A stretch of 64,000 nt of DNA from NCBI RefSeq assembly GCF_041260155.1, contig NC_091933.1:26940933-27004932 (forward strand), written 5' to 3'. Positions 1-11,600 of the stretch are shown here, one piece after another (the first letter of the stretch is position 1; the number at the start of each line of letters is the position of its first letter). The notes beneath the pieces were generated by a model. It was given only the letters and a program-made list of their open reading frames with translations. It had not been told where the DNA came from and did no database searches. Origin of the DNA: Ptychodera flava. Its lineage: Eukaryota > Hemichordata > Enteropneusta > Ptychoderidae. The translations under genes and the position numbers were made by a program.

Positions 1-149
1 TCATTCCGGTACAATCCAATTAATCGACCAATTAATTGGGAAATTTTATAAGTGCTTAAGTATTTAAACATGTAGATTTTCTTCGTGTTGTGGTAGTGAC
101 TTTTTTATAGTTTATGGAGGACATAAGCAAAAGCACAACAAACTCAGAC

Positions 150-489
150 ACGACCACTGGAACACTTTTCAAACATTTTATTTGTAACTTCTGACGTATT
201 TCCCAGCATTGTTGTTCAAACCAATGTCTTTCAAATCAAGAATGACTATCAGGGGTCACCTTGTTAAATTTGGTGCTACGGAAACAAATTGCTTAATATT
301 TACCGATATCTGAAATTCAAAATGGCCGCCATCCCTGTGCAGACTCAATGGGGGAAGTACAATTTTCGATTTTCACGCAAAATGATTGAACTGAAAACTT
401 TGCTTACTCTATGAGCAAGTAGTAGACCAAAAATATTTTTTTAAGTTTGAGGGTCCGAATATATGTCCCCTGTGCTCATTCTACCTTAA
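150..489. mobile_element. Diverged copy of TTAA-flanked MITE family 1 (piggyBac-like)
   Basis: The right two thirds match the well-preserved copy at 37765-38117, including the shared core with AATGGCCGCCATCCCTGTG and the right end CATTCTACC followed by TTAA at 486-489. The left end is eroded, so the start is approximate. It has no coding capacity. Terminal sequence and TTAA target site are those of piggyBac-type elements; that assignment is inference from the ends, as no transposase is present. Confidence 0.55.
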
Positions 490-1045
490 AAATCAATCAA
501 TAGTTCTCTGCAATCAGCCCGCATTAATCTGAGGTTATTGTATTCGCCTAGGGTTTCACGTACTTCGAATAAATCATGCGACACCATCCGAATCACCTTA
601 TGCACGCTCCATAAATCTAACTTTCCAATTCTTATGAACATTTTCTTTCATTGTGTACATTTCGATACACTTTCAGGTGATATCATGACAAATCGCATGA
701 AATACTGCTTTTTTCTTGGCAGGTAATCACGCTATCTCAAAAATCGCTGACGCACAGTTTTGTCGACACTGCAATCTGACAACTCCTTTATTTTGTAGAA
801 GGCGACACTGATAAGAGAGTACAATAAATGTGCATTACTAATAAAAAAATGATAAATTAATAATTGCGAATACTTTTGAACATTTTATCATAATAACAGT
901 TCCTTGACTGAATGCCAAAAAGTATATCGTGTGAAACATTACTGGGTCTCTTTGACAGAGGTTAATTTTTCTGTAAAGTCTCAACCAAATCTTTACTCTT
1001 CTTTTCGGCATGTTCGGTGTTACAATAAAGGGACAAAGTCGGCCA

Positions 1046-1340
1046 TTTTTTCATGAATTTTGTTTGATACCAGATACTACGTATATTGTTTGACATGTTG
1101 AAAGATACTGAATAAATGGGAGACCATGCATATATTTGACCCCAGTTTTTGACAAAATCAATTGAAACCATCGCGAAAATGAATTAATGGTCGTGACCAT
1201 TAATTCATTTTCGCGATGGTTTCGTTTATCGTGTCTCAAACTGGGGTCGAATATATGCATGGTCACCCATTTATTCAGCATCTTTCAACATGTCAAACAA
1301 TATACGTAGTATCTGGTATCAAACAAAATTCATGAAAAAA
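1046..1340. repeat. Near-perfect 295-bp palindrome (foldback element)
   Basis: The left arm (1046-1192) and right arm (1195-1340) are reverse complements with few mismatches and a spacer of only 2 bases centred at 1193-1194. The outer ends are a T run and an A run. It produces mirrored spurious ORFs on the minus strand. I see no clear target-site duplication. It is probably a foldback MITE or an inverted duplication. Confidence 0.85.
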
Positions 1341-1622
1341 CCCTATACTTTTACGATACCCTTTTTGTCTACCTCTTGTGGGGGCTCCTTTTGAAGCCAG
1401 TGGAGTAAATAAAAGTTTTCACCGGCTTATTTTTGTGAAAATCCAAATTTTATTTTGCTCCAGGTACAGAGATAATCGATCGAGTGGTCATTTTGAATTT
1501 TCAAGTGTCGTTAAATACATGGTAATTAATTTATCTAGTACTAAAAATTGTACCATGAACCCTGCTTTTTATTTATGATTTCGAAAGGGAGTGGTTTAAA
1601 GTTTTCTTACTGTAAGTTTGAG

Positions 1623-1650
1623 CATAGACCCTACCTATATAGGGTCTATG
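1623..1650. repeat. Short perfect hairpin
   Basis: CATAGACCCT at 1623-1632 is the exact reverse complement of AGGGTCTATG at 1641-1650, with an 8-base loop. No other feature surrounds it. It is too short to assign to an element family. Confidence 0.6.
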
Positions 1651-1971
1651 GTTTGAGCAATAGTGTAAGTCTTTTAATTTCGAGGCACACGCTACCTTAG
1701 CTCTTTGGCAGTATATTAGGCAGCATTGTACTTTGATGATATTTGAGAAAGAACAATGTTAGAACAGCATGAGTGATAAGTGTTGCGTACTTTGAAACAA
1801 ATCTTTGGCACGGCTCCGAGACTGATGAACGATAAATTAACTTTCACCTAGTAAAGATTTCCCGGTTTGTCTATGAATCACCCTCGAGTGAGTCACAGCC
1901 TATGGAGGCAGCGGATGACAAGTGCACGCATTACGTCATCAGTTTGAAATCGATCGAAAAAGTTACACGAG

Positions 1972-2101
1972 GCACAGTCGCCCGTGGACTATTCAGCTCT
2001 GGGACTATTCGCCCCATAGACGAGTGTACAGAAGCGAGAAGCTGTACACTTGTCTATGGGGCGAATAGTCCCAGAGCTGAATAGCCACCAAGCGACTGTG
2101 C
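1972..2101. repeat. 130-bp foldback element
   Basis: GCACAGTCGC at the left end mirrors GCGACTGTGC at the right end, and the inner 45 bases of each arm are almost perfectly complementary, leaving a loop of about 12 bases around 2030-2042. ACGAG lies directly outside both ends and could be a 5-bp target duplication. Each arm carries an internal repeat of GGACTATTC. Confidence 0.75.
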
Positions 2102-2189
2102 ACGAGGCGTCACTTTCGAGGCATCGTGAAGTACAAGGTCGTCATCAGGTGCAGCCAACGGAGCTATTCATCGAAAAAGCTATTCCAGG

Positions 2190-2530
2190 AGCAATTTTTG
2201 AGGGCAGGGGAAATTTTAATTTTGCTAGGGCAGGGGACATGTTTTTAGGTGGTAGGGGAGCAAATTTTAGTTTTTTGTAGGGCAGGGCCGATATCGGTTT
2301 ATTGTCCTGGGGACAGGGCTTGGCGAAAACTTTTTGAGGGGAATTGTTTCCAGGGAAGGGGAAATTGGCAAGTTTTTTTTTTCGCCACAGGGTGAGGGAG
2401 CTTCAAAAATTCACAGTGGGGAGGTAAACAGGCAAAAATAAGTCGGGAGTGGGTAAAAATGAAGTTTGAGTGTGGGAGGGTAAGTCGAAAAAATTTCTGT
2501 GGGAGGGCAAATTATGAACAGCTAAACAAT
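2190..2530 (+). repeat. Degenerate G-rich repeat region
   Basis: The + strand has many runs of 3-5 G separated by AAATTTT-like spacers (for example AGGGGAAATTTT), suggesting a decayed short minisatellite. Several closely spaced G runs could in principle form G-quadruplexes. No gene is visible. Confidence 0.5.
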
Positions 2531-3581
2531 TACCCTCTTGACTTAAAATTAGTCAGTTCACATTACTTGTCATGTACAATATATCTTATCATAGTAAGGA
2601 CCTTTTTAAAAGTGCATTGTTCGTTGGCTGCATCTGAGGCATGTCTGTATGAGTGTAGCAGTGAGACACCTCTCACAAATGCTGCGTAACAGGTTTGCTT
2701 CTGTTGGTTTTTGTTTTGCTTTCTCAGGTAAGCAGTTTTGTCAAAACATGGACCACCGCAAAGAATTTTTATATGATACGTCAATACATCACGCGTGTGT
2801 GTCAGAGTATCGAAGACGTACTACCGCTCATGAAGATATTGATGTCTGTCATGCGACCGGACGAATCATCATAACACTCGTTATCTGCTTCAAAACATGA
2901 CGTATGTGAGAAGATGGCCAATTTCTAGAGAAGTGTGCCTTATGTCATGGCGAGTGTTTGTGAAAGAAATGAACACACTGCATGTTCCCAGTCAAAGTAA
3001 GAACACATTTGGAGGGTATTGTGTGAGGTTCAACCTCCGATCTTGTGTTGCCATCCGCTGGCAAATCGAGGATCTGTCAAGTCTTTACGGGATGAAGATT
3101 GATGATGTTATAACCTTTCAAAATAAACTAATCTCCTCGCAAAGTCATTTTACGAACACGATTCCTGCTAGGAATCGTGACTTTTTCTCCGTTCATTCAT
3201 GTGAAGTTGTTTTATAGATCTAAGTTGTTTAAATGTTTGAAAAAAGTTGATCATCACTGATTCTCCTCATAAGCTTATGTCACGTTTCTGAAAGCCGGGA
3301 GAATTTGATGGGTACACCACGCATATGAAAGAAATAATTGAAACATTAGCTTGAACTTAGTTCAAACCAATGAAATAGTGTATAGTTCTTGATACTGAAT
3401 GGCGTCATGATAATCTGACCTTGGTACCGTGGGGTTAAAACCCGAACTTTGGTGTTTGGTGCCCGGGTTTGGTGTAAACGACAGTACGGAAACGTAATTA
3501 TCTGGGCAAGTACTTGGGTTTCAGACTGTTCGTAAGTTTATATTAGTAAGTTAGTGTAATTTAGCAAAGCGTAATATTGCA

Positions 3582-3582
<1 letters not shown>

Positions 3583-3641
<59 letters not shown>

Positions 3642-3665
3642 CTTCTCTCTCGCTCTCTCTCTCTC
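3583..3665. repeat. (CT)n microsatellite
   Basis: Almost uninterrupted CT dinucleotides for about 80 bases, with a few C or T interruptions near the right end. Confidence 0.95.
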
Positions 3666-4425
3666 ATAGTTGGATCTCCGTATTACCAGTGCAGAGGTTT
3701 ACGATTGTTTCATATGCTCCGCCAACTCCGTGACGGGATGAAGTATTTTCTTCGTCTATGTTCAACCTTTTGACACATAGTTGACCCAAATAAAGAACGA
3801 AAGTGAAGTAATAAAGTTAATTAAAGCAAGATGTACATATCCAAATATCACACTCTCTGATGTAACCCATTTGTCCGAACACCAGGATCCGAGACGAAGG
3901 CTGCGAACACGTTCAGGGTGTCTCGGAAAGATATACGAGCCCTGTATTTGAAAGAGGAGGCCAGATCACAGTTTAATCAATTACGCGGATCGTCGCACAC
4001 TCACAAATAAGGTTTAATTGCTTAGGCCTCTAGGCGGTTGGCATTTTTATTTCTCATTTTACGATGTACACAAATATTGAATTTAAGAATATGTTTGACT
4101 CGAACTGAAAGACGTTTGGCGTGAGTCAGTACAAAGGGATTTCTGTTGTACAACATTTCGACCCTTTGAAGTAGGTCACGGAGAGAGGGCGAACAATAAT
4201 TGTCAGGATCAGAACGACTCCAGCGATAGTTGAGTCGATTTTCACCACGAATCGTTGTTTCGCCAGAGCAGTGTCGATTCATGATTTCAGGAAAAAGGAA
4301 AGTATTAAAGTTCCTTCCCGTAAGTTGTGTGTTTTATTCATCACGGAGAATCAAAAATATTGGCAACCCAGGAATTCGTCCTGGTTTTCATGGCCCGTCG
4401 TTCTTGAAACCGATGACCTGCTGTA

Positions 4426-4489
<64 letters not shown>
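4426..4489. repeat. (ATG)n trinucleotide microsatellite
   Basis: About 21 uninterrupted GAT/ATG units. On the minus strand it makes an artificial poly-histidine reading frame (4388-4630), which is not a gene. Confidence 0.95.
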
Positions 4490-7400
4490 GTACTCAATAA
4501 GATCGGTCTTTATGCGCTGTACGTGGATGGGGGAAGGTGAAGGACCGTCAGCTGTGACTATCGATATTTTTTTCGCTGTTATATTGTTGTGTATATCAGT
4601 TGCAAGTTCTTGTTCTACTCTCCAAAGCATGTTGAAACACCAACTTCTGAGTTTGCCAACACATACGAGTCATACGTGAATTCTAGTCCAGACGAGAATC
4701 ATATATTGTCAAAAATAACAAGCAGTTGATACAATCATGTACAGGGTGGGTTAACAAGCTAAACACTGTGCATCTCAACATGCTCTAGGAGCAGAACAGG
4801 AAACTGTTGTCAACATTAAAAACAAAAAACAGTGAAAAATCGTCATTGGTTACAACTATTCGCTCTCTGAAATTTACTATCGCGCGTATTATACAAAATA
4901 AATTTCGATATAACGTTGAAAAGAATCACTTTAACAACAAATTCGGCCAAGGATATCCATTCCAGAGAGGCCATCAGAAAGGAAACACATTCAATTTTAA
5001 AAGTCATAATTTCTAATAGTTTTTTTTCTGTGGCCAACAAAGCGCAAAATAAAACAGGGATGGTGCATTCGAACTTCCCATACATACAGTAAGCCTCTGT
5101 CACCTGCCATCTTATCAAAAGCATATGAAACCATGGTTACCACATTGACCACTCTCTCCCAGACCTCAGCTACTCAAGGCATCTCTGTCAAACTATTCTT
5201 CGGGTATCCTTTGAGTATGAAATATGATTTTCTCATTATAATCTTTGTCATACCGAATCACATGTCAGGAATAGGTTAGAAAGCTGGAGAGAAGGGCGTA
5301 ATGGACAACAGGTATCTGATGACAATTTTGCTTTGATGTTTGCGAAAGGGACAGTTAGTTTGTTCTGACGCGTTTGTAAATCCGTATTTGTCTTTTGGCC
5401 TGTCCGTAACCGGCTGAGTATGATGTTCCCGCCAATACCACTGATTATCATGATGATAGCGCATATTGCCTCTCTTTGTTATGGTCTCGTGACTACCAAA
5501 ATCCCCCCATAAAATGTTTTTCATTTCCAGTTTCATAAATTATCTTTAACTTACTGTGAGACATGTAGACACGGCATGCCAAATTCGTTATCCAATTACA
5601 GAGAGACGTCAGGCATGTTGATGTTTACACAAAGTAAACGAATATAGACTAAGAGAAATGGACAGAACCCAACCCCCTCCCCCGGCAGAGAAAATATGAT
5701 GGTCAAAGTATGAAGGACAGATCAGTAATAAATTGTTTTAATGAAAGGTGTACGATTAATGTTTACGAAGTTGGATTTGGTTGCTGATAACGTTTTGGGG
5801 TAGTTCTGTATGAGTCACGGTTTTATCATCACTAAAGTTCACAAACTGTTGCCAAAAGAACGCTTTGTCATGTTTCTTTATCGATCATAACCAAGGTAGG
5901 CGAAAGACAAATGTCAATGACATCTTGAAGGGCGCCATTTAAAACCATTAATGTCAACTTCAGGGACATGATTGATATGGAGAGGGCGCGCATATCATAT
6001 TTCTACCGTGTCGATCACGGTTGTAGCTTTGCGCATTTTTTCTCTTTCGCACGTGTATTCACTGTTGATATATTGTTTTTCATGTATCCCCTGCATGTTT
6101 TTATCTCTCCAAGTCGCTGACCTTGCATCTCCTTAACTTTGAAAATTTACGACGATATGTTATCTTTTGAAAGCTCGCAGAAATGATTAAGCGAAATATG
6201 ACCGGCTACAATAAATCAAAACTCTCTGTGACCCTCTGGAATTTTCCATCACAGGATGAGTAAGCGCATGGATGGCAATGATTTACTTATTTAAAAGATG
6301 TTAAATAACGACACACACATGCACGTATGACAAGAAACAAACAAAAATCTGACCTTCTAGATTCTAGCTTTGGTTCTATACAGTTGTATCGCATAGTGCC
6401 GCCACCGGCGACATCTCCACGTCCCCCCGTAAATCGTCTGAACTTGAAGAGTTGTCGTGGTCGAACACTCCAAGGTTAAGAAGGAATCCGCAGTTCACTT
6501 GTGATGTTGATTAGCTCAGAATAAGAATTGGGATATACCTATTCATTTAATTGCTCATATTGTTTGGTCTTGTGCTATACATGTTTATTAGAACCGCACA
6601 GTTTTTTAATTTCCTAGTAATAAAATGAACATTTTCGCGACCATGAAAGTCTTTTTCCTATATTTTCCCCTATCAGTTTTGATTCTGCCATATTTTTGAA
6701 AATGTTATCCAGGTTTCTGATATGAGAAAGCCCGAACAGTCGTGTTTGTTGAACAAACGCCAACCCTGCGCCATTTTCATCAATTTAGCGAGGATGCCTT
6801 CCAATAAAAACATCATAAAGTACGGGTGGTAGCTCCGTGAGAAAGCAAACATTTATTTGAATACGTACCATCCATCCCCAGGCATCGACCTAATCAAGAT
6901 TTGCGAAAGGAGATAACCAGGACGAAGGTGAGTCTATTGCATTAGTCACGTGACTTTTATTTTGGTATCCACTGCCCCTCTTGAAATCAATCACTATTTT
7001 GGGCGGGATCCGGAATGCTGGGGAAAATATCAATTTGCTGCAACTGACTACTTCCTGACCGTGATATCAATATCTTCTGTCTCTCTTTTATCTTTTGGAA
7101 ACACGACTACCGACGACTTTCAAACAAAGTTAAACACATTTACCTCAGACTAATAAAAAATGACCTCTGATCTCTTGAGCCCTGTGCCAGTGTCCTGATG
7201 GCAATCTAAAGCAGAATTTGCTTGTCATGCAGTACGGCCACCGATTCATCAACATATTTGGAATTTGTTCCAGTGGTAATACACAACAACGATCGTCTCA
7301 AACCTGTTTTTATTGGACCAACTTCCCAAGATGGTTCTTTTTTAACGAAGGGCTACAGACAGGGACAGATAGTCGCTAGTCTGTGATACATTTTGAGTGT

Positions 7401-8652
7401 TGTTATCAATAATTTCCCTTATCAGTGTTATCACTCACATGAGGTTGCGCCCACGGAGTGGCTATCAACAAACGATTAAGCCATGGTCACGCGTTTATTA
7501 CAATGTCTTAGGGGCTTCAACCTATCGATCACATAGATTACTACCACCACTGCAATAAATTATATTTTTGGTCATAAGTGCCATGAATCATAAAAACTGA
7601 CTTTGGGAATGTTTAGAAAAACGCTGGCTCTGAAATGTTTATACGATGAAGTGACAAATAATCTATACCATCATGATATTTTTCTTGCGCAATTTAAACA
7701 CCTTCATGCGCCTTCACGGGTTAAGGCCGACCCTGGGCTATACTTCGGAAAGGCTTCAAACGCTGCCTGTATACCTGTGGGCTGAATTACTGAGAACAAT
7801 GTTTAAGATGCATGTAACGTTCTCAATTATTGATTACTGAAGTTGATGTGAAGAAGAATAACGGTCTTTCGACAACGAAGTCTACATTAAGCTTTCATGC
7901 CAAAAACGCAAGTACTTCACGTTTACTTCAGTGATTCATAATATCAGAGAGAGAGAGCAATTATGTCAATGTATGACTAACGTTTACAGAATGAGTTGAA
8001 AGTTTTATAGGATTCATTACCAGCGTTGATACATGTCTGGACCTGCATTAATTTTTAAACAGTGACAAAACTTGATCAAACACGATGTACGCACTGTACT
8101 TCCTCCCAGTAATGACTAATAGTATTTCAACATAAAAAAAAACTGTACTTGATACAGACATGAAATTACAGAACATTATTATTAAAGCTCAAATTAAAGG
8201 GACTAAAAACTATCTATATTCTCTTTGGATCCCCGACAATTTTGAAAGTAATAATATGAATGAGGTGCACACAGCTGAGTTTTCACTGTTCGCGTGGATA
8301 GGTGACTGTACGTATCTTTTCCCTGTCGGGTGGGCTGTTTTTCGTCGATCTGTTGGTAGGGGATGATTGTAGTTTGCATCTTGGAAAAAACGCCTCATAA
8401 CGCAAATTGAGAAAGGCAACTTTTACGGAACTCCGTGGCGAAAAATCGAACTTTAATATTTGAGAATTTGAGTGTTACCTTTAAAAACAAATAATTTCAC
8501 AATTTCTTGAAATCGGTTGGTTAACTGCCCAGGTGAACACCGCCTGACACGCTACAACGTGCGCATGAAGTAGCAACAAAACTTTTGAGGAAAAACAACA
8601 GAAAGTTTAGGTTCAATAAAAGAGGGCGATCTAACGATTGAATGTTAATATT

Positions 8653-8664
8653 CAAGATGGCGGC
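8653..8664 (+). promoter_or_regulatory. YY1-type motif over the TSR1 start codon
   Basis: CAAGATGGCGGC matches the YY1 consensus (core AAGATGGCGGC) and contains the initiator ATG at 8657-8659. YY1-type sites just downstream of the transcription start, overlapping the first codons, are known in housekeeping and ribosome-biogenesis genes of animals. This places the TSR1 transcription start a few tens of bases upstream; no TATA box is obvious there. Confidence 0.55.
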
Positions 8665-11600
8665 CGACAGTGATCATCATCACCGTCCTGGTTCTTTCAA
8701 ACAGAAAAATAAGACACATAAGACCGGGAGACACAGAAGCAAAGGTGAAATTGACAGGGAAGTCAAGGGTAAGTATGTCTCGGTCACAATAATGCTTAAA
8801 CCGGTATAGACACCGGGTGACATGATGGTAAACCGTATCCAGTGCGAACGTGTGGGACTGTACAGTGTACAGAACACGCGTACACGTGGTTTACATTTCG
8901 TAATAATATATGGTGGACATGATCGGATGATACGATGTGTAAAGGACATGTATTATGAGAAAATATAGGTTGCCTCCTGATGTAGACTCAGCTCTTTCTT
9001 TTTGGAACAAGGGGATTAGCTTCTGGAAGAGAAACGCATTGAAGTTCTTTACGACATGATGCACCGCAACTCACAGGCGCTGGGCACATTCCTGGGATAA
9101 TAATCATATTTAATGTGTAGAATGTTTATATGACTTGATTATTCAATAAAGAATCACAGTACATGATATTACTGTACAAGAGTATATGCCGGCTAGCGTA
9201 ATGGAGTGGCTATGGCTACCCATAGTCCGTTTTTAAAGTCTGTGGGCTACCGAGCTTGGGCCTGGCAAACACTCTGAGATTACATAATCATATTTAATGT
9301 GTAGAATGTCTATATTACTTGATTATTCAATATAACAGTACATGACATTGCTGTACATGTTGGTTAACATAACCCGTAACCGAGTGGCTATGCATGGCTG
9401 CCAGGCTTGGGCCTTGCGAATACGCTGCACTGCTGCACAGAATAAAGAAACCCAGCAGCAGCAGTGCAGCATGTTCGCCGGGCCCAAGCCCAGGAGGCAT
9501 GGCCACTCAGTTATGCTAGCCGACATGTACAGTAAGATCATGTGCCATGACTCTATATTGAATAATCAAGTCATGTAGACATTTATTACACATTAAATAT
9601 GATTATGCAGTGTGTTTCCGGGCCCAAGCTCGGCAGTCATAGCCACTCGGTTATGCTAGCTGACATGTACATTATGTCATGTACTGTGTTTCTGAATAAT
9701 CAAGTCATATAGACATTCTACATATTAAACATGGTTATTAACCAAGAAATGTGCTGAGCACCTGTGCAGCAACTCTCACTACACCAGACTGTAGTGGACC
9801 ACAGTTGCTTGTGGTCAATAGTATACATGGCGATGGCTGCTGAGGTATGCATCTCTGTGTATCTTACCACAATAGCGATTGTGTGGTGAACATATAACAT
9901 TGGCATTCGACTCCGCGTGGGTCCCATAGTGCTACAGTTTCATTGCTACAACTTAAATTTCCCGACGAGTTTGTGTGGCGGGAAAAATTACAGTGCGTTT
10001 TACCTAGGTACCGCAACTCAGCGTATGACACGGACACATCCACGTACAAAACACATGATTAGCTTGGGTATCACGACACATTTCAAAGCCACCGACTCGT
10101 CAAGAGATAAACAGTTGACTAGACTTGATCTACAATGTAACTGTTTCTTTTACAATTTCAGCTACGAGTTCAAGAGGGGAAGGTATTCTCAACAGAAACT
10201 AACTAAAAAGCCACACTTGTAGATCAAGTGGTATCTCTCAGTCTAGACAGAGTGGCTGGTTTACTGTAATTAATCAATGAGTCGGTGACTTGCAAATGTG
10301 TTGTGAAACCCAAGCTAACCGTTGTTTTGTACGTGGATTGTGTCCGTCTCGTACGCTGAGTTGAGGTGAAACGCACTGTATTGGTCATGGAACTGCAGTA
10401 AAGGTCTTCACATGTCTGTTTGCAATTGATGTACCGATACTCTGTACTGTTTGTAGCACAGCAGATGCTGACACGGTTGATGAAAGTGATCTGCATTGAA
10501 AATGAGGTCAATTTTGCAATGGCATTAGTGTCAATCCGTACCACAACAACTGAATTCATACTTTTTACATTTGATGCCATAAGTACGGAGCACTACCATT
10601 TTGCATTTACTGACTTCAGTTCATGCATATATATATTACAGGTGTTATAGATACAGTGGCTTGTGGTTCAATACAGGGCAAAAGGCCACTGTAAGCATTA
10701 TCAGAAAGAGAGGAAGTTTGGAAACAGAATTTTCGTTTCTTACAACAGCTGAGGTACAAAGTACTGGTGCTGTGATTGGTCATCTACAATTGCTAGAAAC
10801 ATTTAAATTCGGGTATGCTGATTGAACCAATGAATATACAGCAGCTGTTGTTAGAAACTAAAAAATGGATGTACCCAAATATTCATAGGTCATTTTTCAG
10901 CTTGAAGTGCAAGATCATGTAAACCATGGTCTGTGTGTGTCAACCAATCTATCTCAGTGTTTTTGCTTAGGGCGGTAAGCAGGTAAATGTTACCGGGGTT
11001 CCCCAGTCATTTTACCGGGGTTCCCCTCGGTATATCAATGTGATCAGATTGGGGGACAGCAGAAATGTTACAGGGGTTCCCAACCATTTACCAATGTTCC
11101 CAAACCTTAGCAAAAACACTGTATCTTGTAAAGTTTCCGTGATGATGTTGATAAAAAGAGGGATGGCAATTGTTGTGAAGAGCAGTTTACGAATTGAAGG
11201 AGAGGCTCAGTACCTTACTTGAAGTTCTGTAAAATCACTCAGTTACCGCATTTGAACTTCACAGGGAGAGTTGGCGTCAAAATGATCACAAAGAAAATGA
11301 AGAGAGAACTGAAGAAGGCAGCCAGGAGAAACAAGGTGACACCTCAGCTTGTGGAAACATGATTGCAGTTTGGAGAAAACCTCTGCAACCATAGAATGAG
11401 TCAGAATGCATAGTTTCTGTTCACAAGGTCTACTTAGACATGAACCATAAACCTGACACATCAAATGGAAATATGGCGTGGAATGAAATGTTTGTCTGCA
11501 TCTCTTTCTGTTCTACCATCATATTACATGCTTGGTTATTTAATTAAGGAATGAGACTCTAATCTCTTCTGTACACCATATGTGCAAGTTCTGTGTCTGT

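Larger units (their letters stand above)
1..8652. other. Gene-poor flank upstream of TSR1
   Basis: No open reading frame here resembles a protein family I know, and the longest frames (about 60-106 codons) have no matching splice structure. The repeats and microsatellites in it are listed separately. The stretches 490-1045, 2530-3580 and 4490-8540 look like plain AT-rich intergenic DNA in which I see nothing specific. A distant or fast-evolving exon cannot be excluded by eye. Confidence 0.6.

Noticed and set aside
2897-3217. 106-codon plus-strand ORF
   Set aside because: No recognisable motif, no splice partner and no conservation argument; kept out as likely chance.
4388-4630. Minus-strand ORF with a long histidine run
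   Set aside because: Produced by the (ATG)n microsatellite; no flanking coding signal.
10224-10580. 118-codon minus-strand ORF
   Set aside because: Lies across the right arm of the foldback 9989-10380 and mirrors a plus-strand ORF in the left arm; inside TSR1 intron 1.
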